From: Pseudoalteromonas tunicata
Lineage (GTDB): Bacteria; Pseudomonadota; Gammaproteobacteria; Enterobacterales; Alteromonadaceae
DNA: 64,000 nucleotides
NCBI RefSeq assembly: GCF_002310815.1
Contig: NZ_CP011032.1
Span: 2,272,001 to 2,336,000, forward strand
Direction of reading: 5' to 3'
This document shows positions 1 to 10,496 of the stretch, in pieces (position 1 is the first letter of the stretch; the number at the start of each line of letters is the position of its first letter). The notes under the pieces were generated by a model that searched no databases, had not been told where the DNA came from, and was given only the letters and a program-made list of their open reading frames with translations. Position numbers and translations under genes: made by a program.

Positions 1-1054
1 TTGCATTGCCCAAGAGATAACTAATAAAAAATAGTAATCCAGTTTGCAATAATAACTGAGTAAACACCTGACGAGGTGTCGCACCGAGTGCCATTTCAAT
101 CGCCAGTTTTTTTTGCTGCTCGGTCACGCGCATAATAAACAAGGCCAATACATTCACTAACGCAATCAGCAGTAATCCAATGGCTGCCAGTAACAGGGTA
201 TGGCTTGTGGATTCACTCTTGCCGTGTAACTGCTCTTTCAAAGACACCAGTTCAAAGCGCACCTCATGATCTTTAAACGGAGTATTGAGGTGATCTTGCT
301 TAAATGTTTGTTGTTGCTGCGGCGTAATCAACTGCGCGGCTTGATTGGCTGAAAACTGATTATTTAGCCGCCCAAGTACTTTTATTTGCGGGCGAATAGC
401 CCCGCTATTTCCTGGCATTAAATCCACCCAGTTACTGGCTAAAAACGGTAAATACACCTCGCTAAAGCGCCCTGGTTGATAAAGTTCAGCTTCTTGGCTT
501 TGCTGTGTTAATACACCCGTAATACGATAACTTTGCTCACGTAAACGAATGGTTGTACCAATCACATCGCTGGCGCCTGCTAATTGGTTTTGCCAAAACG
601 TATAACTCACTACCACTTCATGATTAAACGCATTGCGACTGCTTGGCTCACTAAACGGCCCACCAAGCTCGAACTCCATGCCCATCAATTCAAATAAAGT
701 GGCAAAACCAAAGGTGGCATTTAGCCTTGGGCTTGCCTGCTCAGTGATCATTAAAATATCGTGATAAACCAACGGGCTGGCTAAATCAAACACGGATTCT
801 TGTGCGATATCAAAGGCAGCCACAGCCGATAGTGCATTACTGTAAAATGGCTTATCTTGATGATAAATGTGGCCTTTAACGCTATACAAATGCTCAGCGT
901 GTGGATACGGTAAAGGTTTCACCATTACTTGCAAATATAAGGTGATGGCGGCCATTAACGCGCCTATACTGACCGCTAAAATAAACAGCACATTAAGGCT
1001 AAATACTCTGTGATGGCGTAACGAGCGCCACGCTTGCAGTATCAAATAGCCCAT
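1..1054 (-). CDS. ABC transporter permease, FtsX/MacB type (partial, 3' end off window)
   Basis: Translating the minus strand from the ATG at 1052-1054 gives an open frame that runs off the left edge. It begins with a membrane segment, then KPLPYPHAEHLYSVKG, a periplasmic MacB_PCD-like region with VIGTTIRLREQSYRITGV, and a second membrane helix near LLLAAIGLLLIALVNVLALF. These blocks match the three permeases upstream, so it is a fourth tandem paralogue of probably about 800 residues. Its start shares one base with the stop of the upstream permease (TAATG), which implies translational coupling. The second half cannot be seen. It presumably forms the membrane part of the exporter with the ATPase at 8365-9126. 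Confidence 0.85.
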   Translation of the reverse strand, partial: MGYLILQAWRSLRHHRVFSLNVLFILAVSIGALMAAITLYLQVMVKPLPYPHAEHLYSVKGHIYHQDKPFYSNALSAVAAFDIAQESVFDLASPLVYHDILMITEQASPRLNATFGFATLFELMGMEFELGGPFSEPSSRNAFNHEVVVSYTFWQNQLAGASDVIGTTIRLREQSYRITGVLTQQSQEAELYQPGRFSEVYLPFLASNWVDLMPGNSGAIRPQIKVLGRLNNQFSANQAAQLITPQQQQTFKQDHLNTPFKDHEVRFELVSLKEQLHGKSESTSHTLLLAAIGLLLIALVNVLALFIMRVTEQQKKLAIEMALGATPRQVFTQLLLQTGLLFFISYLLGNA

Positions 1055-3522
1055 TATTTTAGCCCCCTTAAACTATACATTGCCGGGCGAGTAATAAATC
1101 GGCGCAGCGGGGCATAACAGGCCCAGACTTGCACCATCAAAATGAGTGTTAATGTTAATAACCAACTATAACCAAATGATATATTAACTATTAATAGCTC
1201 AGTATTAGAGATTATCAGCATCAAAAAAACGCTTGCAAAGGTAAAACCCAGTAGCAGAGCTTTGCTATTTTCACCCAATAATAACCGCAGTATATCGCGC
1301 CCTTTAGCACCAAGCGCCATGCGTGTGCCCCACTCTAACGCCCGCTCATGCACAGTGAAACTGACCATCGCATACAAGCCAGCGGCTCCAATAAACAAAG
1401 TAAAAATAATCAGTATCAAGGTCAGATAAAACGTCATATTAGATAAAAACAACAACTGAGTTTTGTCTTTTTCAAGGCTTTGATAAGAAAAGAGTTGGTA
1501 CTGTGAACCCAGCTGCCCGATAAGTGTCGCAAGCTCATTGCGGCTCATTGCCTGCTGTTTTTGTTTGAACTTGAGCATAATATTATTACGAGTACCATTG
1601 TCAGGTGCATACAAACGGGCAATTGAGCGAGTTTGATTTGGTAAGACCAAATCCTCAACCACTCCCATTATTCGATAGCTCTGCTCAAACAAGGTAATTG
1701 TTTGACCAAGCACCTCGCCATTTTTTGCCAGCATCTTTGCAAAGGTTTCATTAACGATAACCTTTTTGTCTCGTTGCACTAATTGGTTTTGAGTAAAGTT
1801 ATCGCCGCGTAATAATTTTTGGCCAAGTAAACGAAAATAATCTTCATCAATAAATTTTGTTTCTGGCAAATACGGGGTATTGGCTACATCTGTAATCGAG
1901 AATTGACCAAACCATGCCAAAGGTGACAAAGAAACACTCACATCACTTATTGTTGGCTGCTCAAGTAAAGCTAATTTGAGTTGCTGCATTTGCGCTATAT
2001 TCTCCATCCGACCTAAACCTGATGGATTTTTTGGGCTCAACCTTAACTGATAAAGGCCTTCGACTGGTAAATTACTTTTTGCAAACACCAGTTTGGCAGC
2101 CTGCTCAAAATGACTGATATTCAAACAAATAATGGTTGCGCATAGCGCTATTTGGCTGGTCACTAAACTTGTACGAAGTACTGAATTAATACCTTGGCTA
2201 ACGCCTTTGCCACTACTTTTTAAACTGAAAATAATATGTTTGAAATCAATGCTGCGCGCGCTGATGTAAACAAACCAAAGTGCAATGCTGACTAAAACGA
2301 GCAGCAAAATAACCACGACTTGAGCTGTTAAACGCAATTGTGTCATGCCAGCTAGCCATTGGCCTGCATAGTTGGCGAATAAGTACACTCCTAGGTAGGC
2401 GATTAAACCAGCAAAAATAAACGCTAAAAACAATAAAATACTTAATTCAATCAATAACATTTGCTTTATCGCACTAGGCTGTGCCCCGAGTGAAAGATGA
2501 ATGGCAAATGTACGGTGTTTTGCACCATTATATGCCATCACCAAATTACTGACATTGACCAGAGCAATCAAAAACAATGCTAATGCCGCTATCATAACAA
2601 ACATAGCAAAGCGTTGGCTGGGTCCAAACATGGTCTCTTTTAATGGCGTTTGTTTGATTTTAGTGTGCCAATCTTGATAGTTATTTTGGTTAGCAATCCC
2701 TTGTTTAAATATCTCGTTTAACGCTGCTGAAAAGCTAAACTGCATTTGTGCCGCTTGTGGGTGAGCGACATCGATTTTACTCACCACTTTTATTGCTTCA
2801 TCCGGAGTTGTCCACTGCCCCCAATTCATTTGAATTGACCAGTTAAACCGCCACGGCAAAAAAACGGCTGTTTTTCTACCGGTTTGAAATAACTCCGGCT
2901 CAACAAAATTCTCTGCAACGACACCCACAATAGTATAAGAAACACCACGAAGCTCGATACTCTGGCCAATAATGTCAGGGGTTTGTGACAACTCAGTGTG
3001 CCAAAACTCATAACTAATCAGCGCCTCAGGCAAACTATCATTAATATGCGTAACCGAACTGAAATCACGCCCCAATACCAGTGGTACATCAAACGTACTC
3101 ACCCAATTAGGGCTGACATACACACTGTTTACCCTCGGCGTATTGGCTAACGAGCTGATCACATCTGCAATATAATACGACAAAATCACCTGTTGCTTCA
3201 GTGGTGAAAATGCCGAAGATTCGGTCTTGCCATTAACATTTGGGCTGTTTTGTTGCTCAGTATTTAATTCATACCATGCGTTGGCTGCGGGCAGACTAAA
3301 CTGGGTTGAGATAAGCGCTTGTACTTGATTAAAAATTTGATGCTCTGTAACAAACAGCATTGATTTTAAATCATAATCGAGTGGTTTAAAAAACAACACC
3401 CATGAAATACTCATCAAGGCACCAAGCGCCCCTAAGGTAATTGCTAAACTACTCATTACGGTCATTGCATACATAGGTGCTTTGGCGATGTTCATCAAAG
3501 CTACTTTTAAGGTGTAATTCAT
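1054..3522 (-). CDS. ABC transporter permease, duplicated MacB_PCD/FtsX type
   Basis: This is an 822-residue inner-membrane permease. The order is an N-terminal helix (about 20-45), a periplasmic MacB_PCD-like domain, three or so helices (about 305-425), a linker with LKSSGKG, a second helix-plus-periplasmic unit, and a C-terminal FtsX block with ERALEWGTRMALGAKGRDIL. It ends RPAMYSLRGLK. That makes it a double-FtsX protein, about twice the length of MacB and lacking MacB's own ATPase domain. The linker and tail are shared with the two upstream permeases. Its start overlaps the upstream stop by four bases. The substrate is not evident. Powering by the ATPase at 8365 is inferred from the operon. 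Confidence 0.9.
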   Translation of the reverse strand: MNYTLKVALMNIAKAPMYAMTVMSSLAITLGALGALMSISWVLFFKPLDYDLKSMLFVTEHQIFNQVQALISTQFSLPAANAWYELNTEQQNSPNVNGKTESSAFSPLKQQVILSYYIADVISSLANTPRVNSVYVSPNWVSTFDVPLVLGRDFSSVTHINDSLPEALISYEFWHTELSQTPDIIGQSIELRGVSYTIVGVVAENFVEPELFQTGRKTAVFLPWRFNWSIQMNWGQWTTPDEAIKVVSKIDVAHPQAAQMQFSFSAALNEIFKQGIANQNNYQDWHTKIKQTPLKETMFGPSQRFAMFVMIAALALFLIALVNVSNLVMAYNGAKHRTFAIHLSLGAQPSAIKQMLLIELSILLFLAFIFAGLIAYLGVYLFANYAGQWLAGMTQLRLTAQVVVILLLVLVSIALWFVYISARSIDFKHIIFSLKSSGKGVSQGINSVLRTSLVTSQIALCATIICLNISHFEQAAKLVFAKSNLPVEGLYQLRLSPKNPSGLGRMENIAQMQQLKLALLEQPTISDVSVSLSPLAWFGQFSITDVANTPYLPETKFIDEDYFRLLGQKLLRGDNFTQNQLVQRDKKVIVNETFAKMLAKNGEVLGQTITLFEQSYRIMGVVEDLVLPNQTRSIARLYAPDNGTRNNIMLKFKQKQQAMSRNELATLIGQLGSQYQLFSYQSLEKDKTQLLFLSNMTFYLTLILIIFTLFIGAAGLYAMVSFTVHERALEWGTRMALGAKGRDILRLLLGENSKALLLGFTFASVFLMLIISNTELLIVNISFGYSWLLTLTLILMVQVWACYAPLRRFITRPAMYSLRGLK

Positions 3523-5909
3523 ACCTCTCCCCTTAAGCTTTCAATTGCTGGGCGCACAATAAAACGGCGCAGAGGTAAATACTGTGCAACAGCACTTACA
3601 GTCATCACTAATAAACTACTAATAAAAAAGCTAACCAAATTAAAATCTGTGGCAAACACCAGCAAAGAAACCAGCCAACCAGCACCTAACCCAAGTAGTA
3701 TCGCTTTAAGGCGTTGGCCAAATACACATTGGATAATATCAATCGGCTTTGCGCCCACAGCCATTCGTGTGCCTATCTCATGTTGGCGCATTTGAGTGCT
3801 GACACGAAACACCCCATAAATCCCTAAAGTTGCAATCATTAAGGTAAACAGGCCCACAAATAAAGCGCTTACGAGCAGTAGACGTTCGGTTTGCTGTAAC
3901 TGAAAATACTTATCGCTAAAATGATAAAAATCATCAATCACATAGTCATTATTTAAACGTTTGAGCACCGCAATCACCTCTGATTTTTTAATCGGCCGGT
4001 CTGCTTTGAACAAAAAATCAGTTGTACTTAATGCTGAGGGTTGATAAATGGTAAAGCGGTCATTATCTACTTGTGGAATGACGCTATTGGCAACCACGCC
4101 AATCACCGTAAAAGCGGGTTCTCCCGGTGTGATTCTCATTCCTACCGCAGACCCATTGGGTGCAAGATACTGCGCCAGGTTTTTATCAATAATCATGTTG
4201 TTTGTTTGTAATTGTCTGTCTTGATTATCAAAAAAACGTCCCTCCAATAATGGCCTATCAATCAGATTAAACGACGTTTCGCTGGCAGTATTAATAAACA
4301 GGCTAAAGCGTTGATCAGTGACTTGGTCATGAATGGGCCACCCCCAATAATGAGCAAAGGGCGAACGTGCCTGACTGACCTCTACCATACCTGGAATTAA
4401 CATTAGGGCGTGCTGAAAATCCACCATGTGTTGCGCCCTTTGTTCCTCTGATGGACGCAAAACACCGGCATGTGTAAGCGCTAGGCTGTAGCGCCCTTCT
4501 AATGCAAAACCACTCTTTTGAGTAAGAGCCTGATAGGCCTTTGCTAGTACCATGCTTGCGCCACAGATAATCACAACAGCAACACCCACTTGAATGGCAA
4601 TAACAATCTGTTGCTTACTGGAACTTATTTGTACATTCGTACCTTTTCCTGATTGTTTTAATGCACGATGAATAAGTCTTAAGTTGACTGAAGACCCCCC
4701 ATAAAAACGCATGAACACCGTCATCAATACCAGCAGAACACTCGACAATAACATTGAATAAGGCGTCATTTCGAGTTCACTAGCACGTAAAATAAAGCCT
4801 GAAAAATAACGCTGACAAAGCGCTAATAAACCACTTGATAAAGCTACTGCGCACAAGCCTGCCGTTAACATCAATAAACCAAGGTAAAGGCTATGCTGCA
4901 AAGTAATATCACTTTGTTTTGCACCAACAGCAATATGCACAGCTATGGTATGGTTATTTTGTTGTTGTTTTACTTGCATAAAATTAGCAATATTAACGGT
5001 GGCGATCACTGCCAATCCTAAAACCGCTAAACATAAAATCAGTAAATTTTGAGTATTATCACCCAGTAAAACGTCATTGAGGGGTGTGAGCGTACTTTTA
5101 ATCGACCAATCGTTAAAAAATGGCGTATCACTTAAGTTGTCTTTCCATAATTGGTTCATACGCAGCGTCAAGGTGTCGCCAAGCGATGAATTTACATTTT
5201 GAGGCTCGGCGATTTTAGCCAGCATCGCCAAGGGGGGGCTAATTGAACCCCAAGCGCTCTCCCTTGTTTTATGGGGGTTAAAAGCAAAGGGTAACCACAC
5301 CTCTCTTGGCTTATCGCGATGTAATAAGGGTTCAATAAAATCTTTGCTTATCACCCCTTTAATCTGAAATGAATCACTATACAAGGTAATATATTGCCCG
5401 ATCACATCAGGGGAACCTGCAAATTCGCGCTGCCACAACGCTTCACTAATAAACGCCTCTGGGAGTTGATTGCCAAGGATTAAATCGTTTTCAGAAGTGC
5501 TCATTTTTTGCCCCAGCACCATGGGTATATCCAGCAACGTAAACCACTCAGGGCTGACATAACTGACCATTAATTTCGGTTGATTCGGTAATGAACTTAT
5601 TACTACCTCGTCATAAAAATTCAGTGCAACTGAGCCTATGTCTGCACTTTCACGGTACACCTGCATCATGACTGGGTACGTCCAAGCCCGGTTATCGACT
5701 TTACCGGCATGATTTAGCTGTATTTGCTCAATTTTTACTAGTTTATCTTGCTCTGGATACGGCAGTGGTTTGTAGAGCGCGACATAAATCAATGTTGCCA
5801 CGGTAAATAACGTCGCCATGACTACCGCCATAGTCGCCACAATACTAAAACTCATTAAAGGAGCGCGAGTAATACTCAGCCAAGCTTGTTTTAAAGTATA
5901 AGTATTCAT
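3519..5909 (-). CDS. ABC transporter permease, duplicated MacB_PCD/FtsX type
   Basis: This 796-residue permease has the same double layout: first helix, periplasmic domain (contains SDSFQIKGVISKDFIEP), a central group of helices, the LKQSGKG linker near residue 417, a second periplasmic domain, and a final FtsX block with RQHEIGTRMAVGAKPIDII. It ends RPAIESLRGEV, the same tail as the next permease upstream. Four-base ATGA overlaps at both ends tie it into one translationally coupled operon. It is clearly paralogous to its neighbours, but divergence in the periplasmic parts suggests that the copies have separate roles in a heteromeric complex. Its substrate cannot be read from sequence. Confidence 0.9.
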   Translation of the reverse strand: MNTYTLKQAWLSITRAPLMSFSIVATMAVVMATLFTVATLIYVALYKPLPYPEQDKLVKIEQIQLNHAGKVDNRAWTYPVMMQVYRESADIGSVALNFYDEVVISSLPNQPKLMVSYVSPEWFTLLDIPMVLGQKMSTSENDLILGNQLPEAFISEALWQREFAGSPDVIGQYITLYSDSFQIKGVISKDFIEPLLHRDKPREVWLPFAFNPHKTRESAWGSISPPLAMLAKIAEPQNVNSSLGDTLTLRMNQLWKDNLSDTPFFNDWSIKSTLTPLNDVLLGDNTQNLLILCLAVLGLAVIATVNIANFMQVKQQQNNHTIAVHIAVGAKQSDITLQHSLYLGLLMLTAGLCAVALSSGLLALCQRYFSGFILRASELEMTPYSMLLSSVLLVLMTVFMRFYGGSSVNLRLIHRALKQSGKGTNVQISSSKQQIVIAIQVGVAVVIICGASMVLAKAYQALTQKSGFALEGRYSLALTHAGVLRPSEEQRAQHMVDFQHALMLIPGMVEVSQARSPFAHYWGWPIHDQVTDQRFSLFINTASETSFNLIDRPLLEGRFFDNQDRQLQTNNMIIDKNLAQYLAPNGSAVGMRITPGEPAFTVIGVVANSVIPQVDNDRFTIYQPSALSTTDFLFKADRPIKKSEVIAVLKRLNNDYVIDDFYHFSDKYFQLQQTERLLLVSALFVGLFTLMIATLGIYGVFRVSTQMRQHEIGTRMAVGAKPIDIIQCVFGQRLKAILLGLGAGWLVSLLVFATDFNLVSFFISSLLVMTVSAVAQYLPLRRFIVRPAIESLRGEV

Positions 5910-8326
5910 ACCTCGCCCCTTAAGCTTTCAATGACTGGGCGCGAACAAAATTGCTGTAGCGGTAACAAACTTGCCACAAAAGCCAAGCTTAAGGTAATGA
6001 TAAAACTCGTGGTGATAATAAACACCGAGGCTGAATCAACCACCCACTGATAGCCAAAAGGCTGCCAATAATACGCCATGACTAAACCAAGGGCACTTAA
6101 TCCACACCCCATACTCAGTGCAATACTATTATCTTTAAATACAAGTATGAACAATCGGTTAAGTGGTGCACCCACCGCCATGTGGATCCCAATCTCTGTT
6201 CGCCTTAATGTGACTGCGTAGCGCAATACACTAAACAAACCTAAACCTGTCAGTAATAAGGTCACCACAATAAGCCCAGCACTTATCACTAATGTGCTAT
6301 AAGGGCGAAAGAGTGCTTTTTGACGTTGTGCTGCAAGTGGGGTGTAACTAAACACCGCAAGCCCTGCATCAAGTTGCTGTAATTGTTGATTAAGCAGTGC
6401 TTTGCTGACCGACTGCCCCGCTTTAAATTGGATCAGTAAATCTGATGAGCCTCGTCTGGCACGAAATACTTTGGCTGGCGTTGCACCTTTACCAGGGATG
6501 TCGAGCGTGCGCACCACACCAATTATGGTAAATGCATTTTCAGGCCCCGCAGTCACATCAAAACTGAGTTTTTTGCCAATCGCATTACCGCCAAGCTGCT
6601 GTGCAAACACTTGGTTTATCACCAAATAATTGTCATTTTCACCGTAGTGATCTGGCGTAAAAGACTCACCTGCCACCAGTGTTTGAGCCATTAAATTAAA
6701 ATAATGGGCATCAATTACTTTACCTTTAGGGAGCACTTGTTGCTGTTCACTGAGTTCAATCAACGACCATGTAATAAGGTTATCTTCAAAAGGAGATCGC
6801 GACCTGCTAACTTGGTCAACTTCTGGCAACGCCGAGATTTTTTGCACCGCTTGTTCAAGCAAATTGCGCCGATTATCGCCGCTCAAATGCGTAGCGGTAC
6901 TGATCCTTAAACTGGCCAAATTCGCCACAGGCATCTGCTCGGCGATTAAAACCTCTTGCCAATTTTGCTTGAGCGTGACACTACTCATCGCCACTAAAAA
7001 ACTGGCCACAGCCACCTGAAAAGTTATCATCAATTGCCGAGCAATCGGCCTTACTTGAATACCCGTGCCTTTACCTGATGATTTTAAATGACTTGCCAAG
7101 GTTCGGTAGTGGATCATCTGCATACTCATAGCTGCAAACAACCACGCGAGTACAACACCAATCACCATGATGGCTGCAACCGAAATACCATTAAGCTGTA
7201 TTTCTTGCGCTCTTGGTAATAATACTTTAAAAAAATCGGCCAGTAGGCGCAGCATGCCATAGGCAAAACCCAGCGCAAGCACCGCTGAAATACCCAATAA
7301 CAGGCCCGCTTCAGACAAAAAAAGGCGAAATAACGCGCTTTTTTTCGCACCAATTGCACACATAATAGCGATGACTTGACCACGCTTAACAGTCCGAGAA
7401 ATAAATAAATTACTCATATTCGCAGTGGCAATTATCAACAACCCCAAGACCGCCACCAGCAGCCACACCACGCTCTGCCCTTTGTCACCTAAAATAACGC
7501 CATCAAGGGCGTTGAGCTCAAGGGCAACCTGCCAACCTTTAAAAAACTCAGAATCTGAAACATGTTGTTGCCACACATTATTCACATTGATTGATAAACG
7601 TGCTGCCAGTTCATCTTTATCTGTACCTGCTGGCAATTTGGCAATAAAGTGACTGTCAGAATAACGGTTCCACCAAAAGCTACGGGCTCTTTCTGAGGTT
7701 AAATTAAAATCCCAAGGTAACCAAATTGCAGTTTTGCGCCCCGTTTTTAAAATCTCCGGTTCAATAAACTGCTGCGCAGCCACCCCAATAATTTCAAAAC
7801 TCACCTGATTTATCACTACAGTTTTGCCAATAATGCTGTTATCGCTGGCGAAGTCTTGCTGCCAACTGGTATAACTTAATACCGCAACCGGATGCTGTTG
7901 ATTGAGGCCATCACGGGCATCAAAAACACGCCCCAAATGCATTTTCACTGCAAATAAATCAAACCATTCAGGGGTAATAAACGCGGTATTTTTAACCGGT
8001 AATTGCGCTAAAGAATCAACAATTTGTTCGCCATAATAGACCAATGCGACTTGCTCAAATACGTCATGATTTTGGTACAAATGGATAAGTGCTTGGTAAT
8101 TAAACGCACGAGTATTAATTTCTCCTGTTTGGTCAATTTGTACATATTCAGCTTTCACTAACCGCGCCTGATCTGGGTAAGGCAATGGTTTATAAAGCAG
8201 TAAATACGCCATTGTTAGTACCGTGATCAATGCTCCAAGCGTTAAACCTAAAGTACCAATAACCGCACCACTAAATAAGGGAGCCTGTTTTAAACTCTGC
8301 CAAGCAGCCTGAAGTTGATATATCAT
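5906..8326 (-). CDS. ABC transporter permease, duplicated MacB_PCD/FtsX type
   Basis: This 806-residue protein is the first permease after the ATPase gene. It has an N-terminal helix (about 18-45), a MacB_PCD-like periplasmic region with VSFEIIGVAAQQFIEPEIL, central helices, the LKSSGKGTG linker near residue 419, a second periplasmic region and a terminal FtsX block with RRTEIGIHMAVGAPLNRLF. It ends RPVIESLRGEV. An AAGGA Shine-Dalgarno sequence lies about nine bases before the ATG, unlike the downstream copies, which rely on overlapping stops and starts. A 38-base gap separates it from the ATPase gene. The role in export is inferred from family and context. Confidence 0.9.
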   Translation of the reverse strand: MIYQLQAAWQSLKQAPLFSGAVIGTLGLTLGALITVLTMAYLLLYKPLPYPDQARLVKAEYVQIDQTGEINTRAFNYQALIHLYQNHDVFEQVALVYYGEQIVDSLAQLPVKNTAFITPEWFDLFAVKMHLGRVFDARDGLNQQHPVAVLSYTSWQQDFASDNSIIGKTVVINQVSFEIIGVAAQQFIEPEILKTGRKTAIWLPWDFNLTSERARSFWWNRYSDSHFIAKLPAGTDKDELAARLSINVNNVWQQHVSDSEFFKGWQVALELNALDGVILGDKGQSVVWLLVAVLGLLIIATANMSNLFISRTVKRGQVIAIMCAIGAKKSALFRLFLSEAGLLLGISAVLALGFAYGMLRLLADFFKVLLPRAQEIQLNGISVAAIMVIGVVLAWLFAAMSMQMIHYRTLASHLKSSGKGTGIQVRPIARQLMITFQVAVASFLVAMSSVTLKQNWQEVLIAEQMPVANLASLRISTATHLSGDNRRNLLEQAVQKISALPEVDQVSRSRSPFEDNLITWSLIELSEQQQVLPKGKVIDAHYFNLMAQTLVAGESFTPDHYGENDNYLVINQVFAQQLGGNAIGKKLSFDVTAGPENAFTIIGVVRTLDIPGKGATPAKVFRARRGSSDLLIQFKAGQSVSKALLNQQLQQLDAGLAVFSYTPLAAQRQKALFRPYSTLVISAGLIVVTLLLTGLGLFSVLRYAVTLRRTEIGIHMAVGAPLNRLFILVFKDNSIALSMGCGLSALGLVMAYYWQPFGYQWVVDSASVFIITTSFIITLSLAFVASLLPLQQFCSRPVIESLRGEV

Positions 8327-8364
8327 TGCAACATTCCTTTTGTTCGACCTTGCAAGGCGATCAA

Positions 8365-9126
8365 TTAAATAGCCGTTTGAATAACATCATGCTGTGGTTG
8401 ATTTTGTTGCACTTCACCTAAAATCTCACCGTCGAGCAATTTAAGTTGGCGCGTGGCCATATCTGCATAACGTGGGTCGTGTGTCACCATACAAATAGTG
8501 GTACCTGCAAGGTTGAGCTCTTGCAGCACTTGCATCACTTGGTCGCCCGATTTTGAATCAAGGTTACCGGTTGGCTCATCGACCAGTAATACCGCAGGCT
8601 CCGCGACAAGGGCACGAGCAATCGCAACCCGTTGTTGTTGCCCACCAGAGAGCTGGTTGGGTTTATGACTCATACGGTGACCTAAACCTACTTTTTCAAG
8701 ACAGGCTTTTACTTTACGTTGAATGGTTTCTTTATTTGGTTTGCTGGCATGGTAGCGCAGCGGTAAGGCCACATTATCAAATACACTGAGTTCATCTATT
8801 AAATTAAACGACTGAAAAATAAAGCCTATTTTCTCATTTCGGATTTCAGCCGCTTGATTCAACGTCAGCGACGATACGTCTTTATCTTCAATAAAATATT
8901 CACCACTACTCGGTAAATCAAGTAAACCGAGCAATGACAATAAAGTGGATTTACCGCAGCCTGATGGCCCAGAAATTGATAAGTACTCGCCGCGATAAAT
9001 GGTTAAATTAACATTGCGCAGGGCGTACGTTTGCAACTCTTCAGTTTCAAACACCTTACTGATATTGCGCATTTTTATGACAATTTGTTGTGGTTCAGTG
9101 CGTGCGTTATCGCGTGTATTGTTCAT
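8365..9126 (-). CDS. ABC transporter ATP-binding protein (MacB/LolD-like)
   Basis: This 253-residue nucleotide-binding subunit carries all core motifs: Walker [10 protein letters not shown] (about 53-61), Q-loop FIFQSFNLI, signature LSGGQQQR, Walker [13 protein letters not shown] and the switch histidine in MVTHDPRYA. The GNLD after Walker B is typical of the MacB/LolD/FtsE group that partners FtsX-type permeases in mechanotransmission. It is the only ATPase in the operon, so it probably serves all the downstream permeases. An AAGGA ribosome binding site precedes the ATG. The gene sits 69 bases after the membrane-fusion gene, as in other MacA-MacB-like export loci. Confidence 0.93.
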   Translation of the reverse strand: MNNTRDNARTEPQQIVIKMRNISKVFETEELQTYALRNVNLTIYRGEYLSISGPSGCGKSTLLSLLGLLDLPSSGEYFIEDKDVSSLTLNQAAEIRNEKIGFIFQSFNLIDELSVFDNVALPLRYHASKPNKETIQRKVKACLEKVGLGHRMSHKPNQLSGGQQQRVAIARALVAEPAVLLVDEPTGNLDSKSGDQVMQVLQELNLAGTTICMVTHDPRYADMATRQLKLLDGEILGEVQQNQPQHDVIQTAI

Positions 9127-9195
9127 TGTGCTTTCCTTGTTAAATTTTTTATACCATTGGTGATGAAATGTTTCAGAGTATTCCCAAGTATTGCT

Positions 9196-10446
9196 TTAAT
9201 AAATGTCGAGCTCGGGATGCGTCTGCGCCAAATTAGTTAAATCCGAAATAATAAGTTGACTGTTTAATTCAAGCCCCTGTTTTATTTCTATAAAACGGCC
9301 AGCTTGACGACCAAATTCAATATCGGTCAACAATGCTTTATTTTGCGCAGCATCAATGCGATATAACTGCGCTTGGCTATTTGACTTAATATTGGCTGGG
9401 CGTTCTATGTAACGAACATTGGTTAAACTTGCGACTAAAATATTGGCGTCGATATTAAGCTGAGGCCGCGCGTTTTCAGGCAATTGTTCTGGTAAACTCA
9501 CTTCGACTTCAACTGTGTTATTAATCACTACAGGGTTAATGCGCGTTACCTGCCCCATCACTTTTGCCAAGCGCGTATCGACTTCAACCGCTTGACCTAC
9601 GGCCACTTGGTCGACCTGATTTTGTGACACATTAATTAAGGCAATTAGCTCCTTGGTTGAGCCAATCAGCGCAATTTCTTGCCCCGGAGCTAAGCTTTGA
9701 CCAAGCTCCACTGCTAAATTTTGCAGCACGCCTGCAAAGCCAGCCCTCACCGTAAGGCTGTCGAGTTTTCGCTTTGCCGTATTCACTAACCCTTGCTGTT
9801 GATTAATCCATTCTAATTGAATATTTTCGGCTTCTTGATGCACCGCTTTTAGTTGCACTGCTCGCTGCTTGGCAATCTCTAAACGTTGTTTTAACTGCGC
9901 TTCATTTAAAATACTGCGCTGATAATTAAGCGATGATACAACGCCTTGTTTCATTAATGTGGTTTCGGCCGCGAGATTCAATTTAGCGTTTTCGTATTCG
10001 GCGTTAATTTGGGCAAAGGTTGCGGTTTCGTTAAGCACTTCACGGGTATTATTCAGTGTTAACTGACGTAAATTGGCGCGCAACTTGGCCAGCTCCTGTT
10101 TCGCATTATCAAGTTGTTGCTGGAGCTCAGGGTTGTCTAGGCGCACAATCACACTGTCGGCTGCGACAATTGCGCCAGGTTTTAGCACAATTTCCTGCAC
10201 CGTTGCGGCCGTTTTAGCGCTCAGCAGCTGTTGGCGATGAGACTTTAAAATGCCATAACCCGAGACCAATACATCAAGATCACCTTGCTGCACCTGCGCC
10301 ACAATAATTTGCGAACGCGCAACACTCACTTTGTTGCTCTTGAGCTGTTGATACAAAACCGTTAATACAATTATTACAGCCACTGCCAGCAATGCTTGTT
10401 GCCACAACGCTAAACGATTTACTACTTTTGTTTTTACTACATCCAT
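9196..10446 (-). CDS. HlyD/MacA-family periplasmic adaptor (membrane-fusion protein)
   Basis: A 416-residue adaptor that would link the inner-membrane permeases to an outer-membrane channel. It has one N-terminal membrane anchor (about 14-31, LALWQQALLAVAVIIVLTVL), a first lipoyl half (TVQEIVLKPGAIVAADSVIV), a long Gln/Leu/Ala-rich coiled coil (about 105-225), the second lipoyl half (LDSLTVRAGFAGVLQNL) and a beta-barrel region. No TolC-like gene is in the window, so the exit duct must be encoded elsewhere. It is the first gene of the operon. A sigma-54-type promoter lies about 50 bases upstream, while its own ribosome binding site is weak. The substrate is unknown. Confidence 0.9.
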   Translation of the reverse strand: MDVVKTKVVNRLALWQQALLAVAVIIVLTVLYQQLKSNKVSVARSQIIVAQVQQGDLDVLVSGYGILKSHRQQLLSAKTAATVQEIVLKPGAIVAADSVIVRLDNPELQQQLDNAKQELAKLRANLRQLTLNNTREVLNETATFAQINAEYENAKLNLAAETTLMKQGVVSSLNYQRSILNEAQLKQRLEIAKQRAVQLKAVHQEAENIQLEWINQQQGLVNTAKRKLDSLTVRAGFAGVLQNLAVELGQSLAPGQEIALIGSTKELIALINVSQNQVDQVAVGQAVEVDTRLAKVMGQVTRINPVVINNTVEVEVSLPEQLPENARPQLNIDANILVASLTNVRYIERPANIKSNSQAQLYRIDAAQNKALLTDIEFGRQAGRFIEIKQGLELNSQLIISDLTNLAQTHPELDIY

Positions 10447-10496
10447 CGCAGTTTCAACTCATTTTTGTCACTGAAGGTATCTATGTCAGAACACTA

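Noticed and set aside
1..8326. The permease frames as one gene split by frameshifts
   Set aside because: Each has its own ATG, complete double-domain layout and C-terminal tail, with regular overlaps. They are separate paralogous genes.
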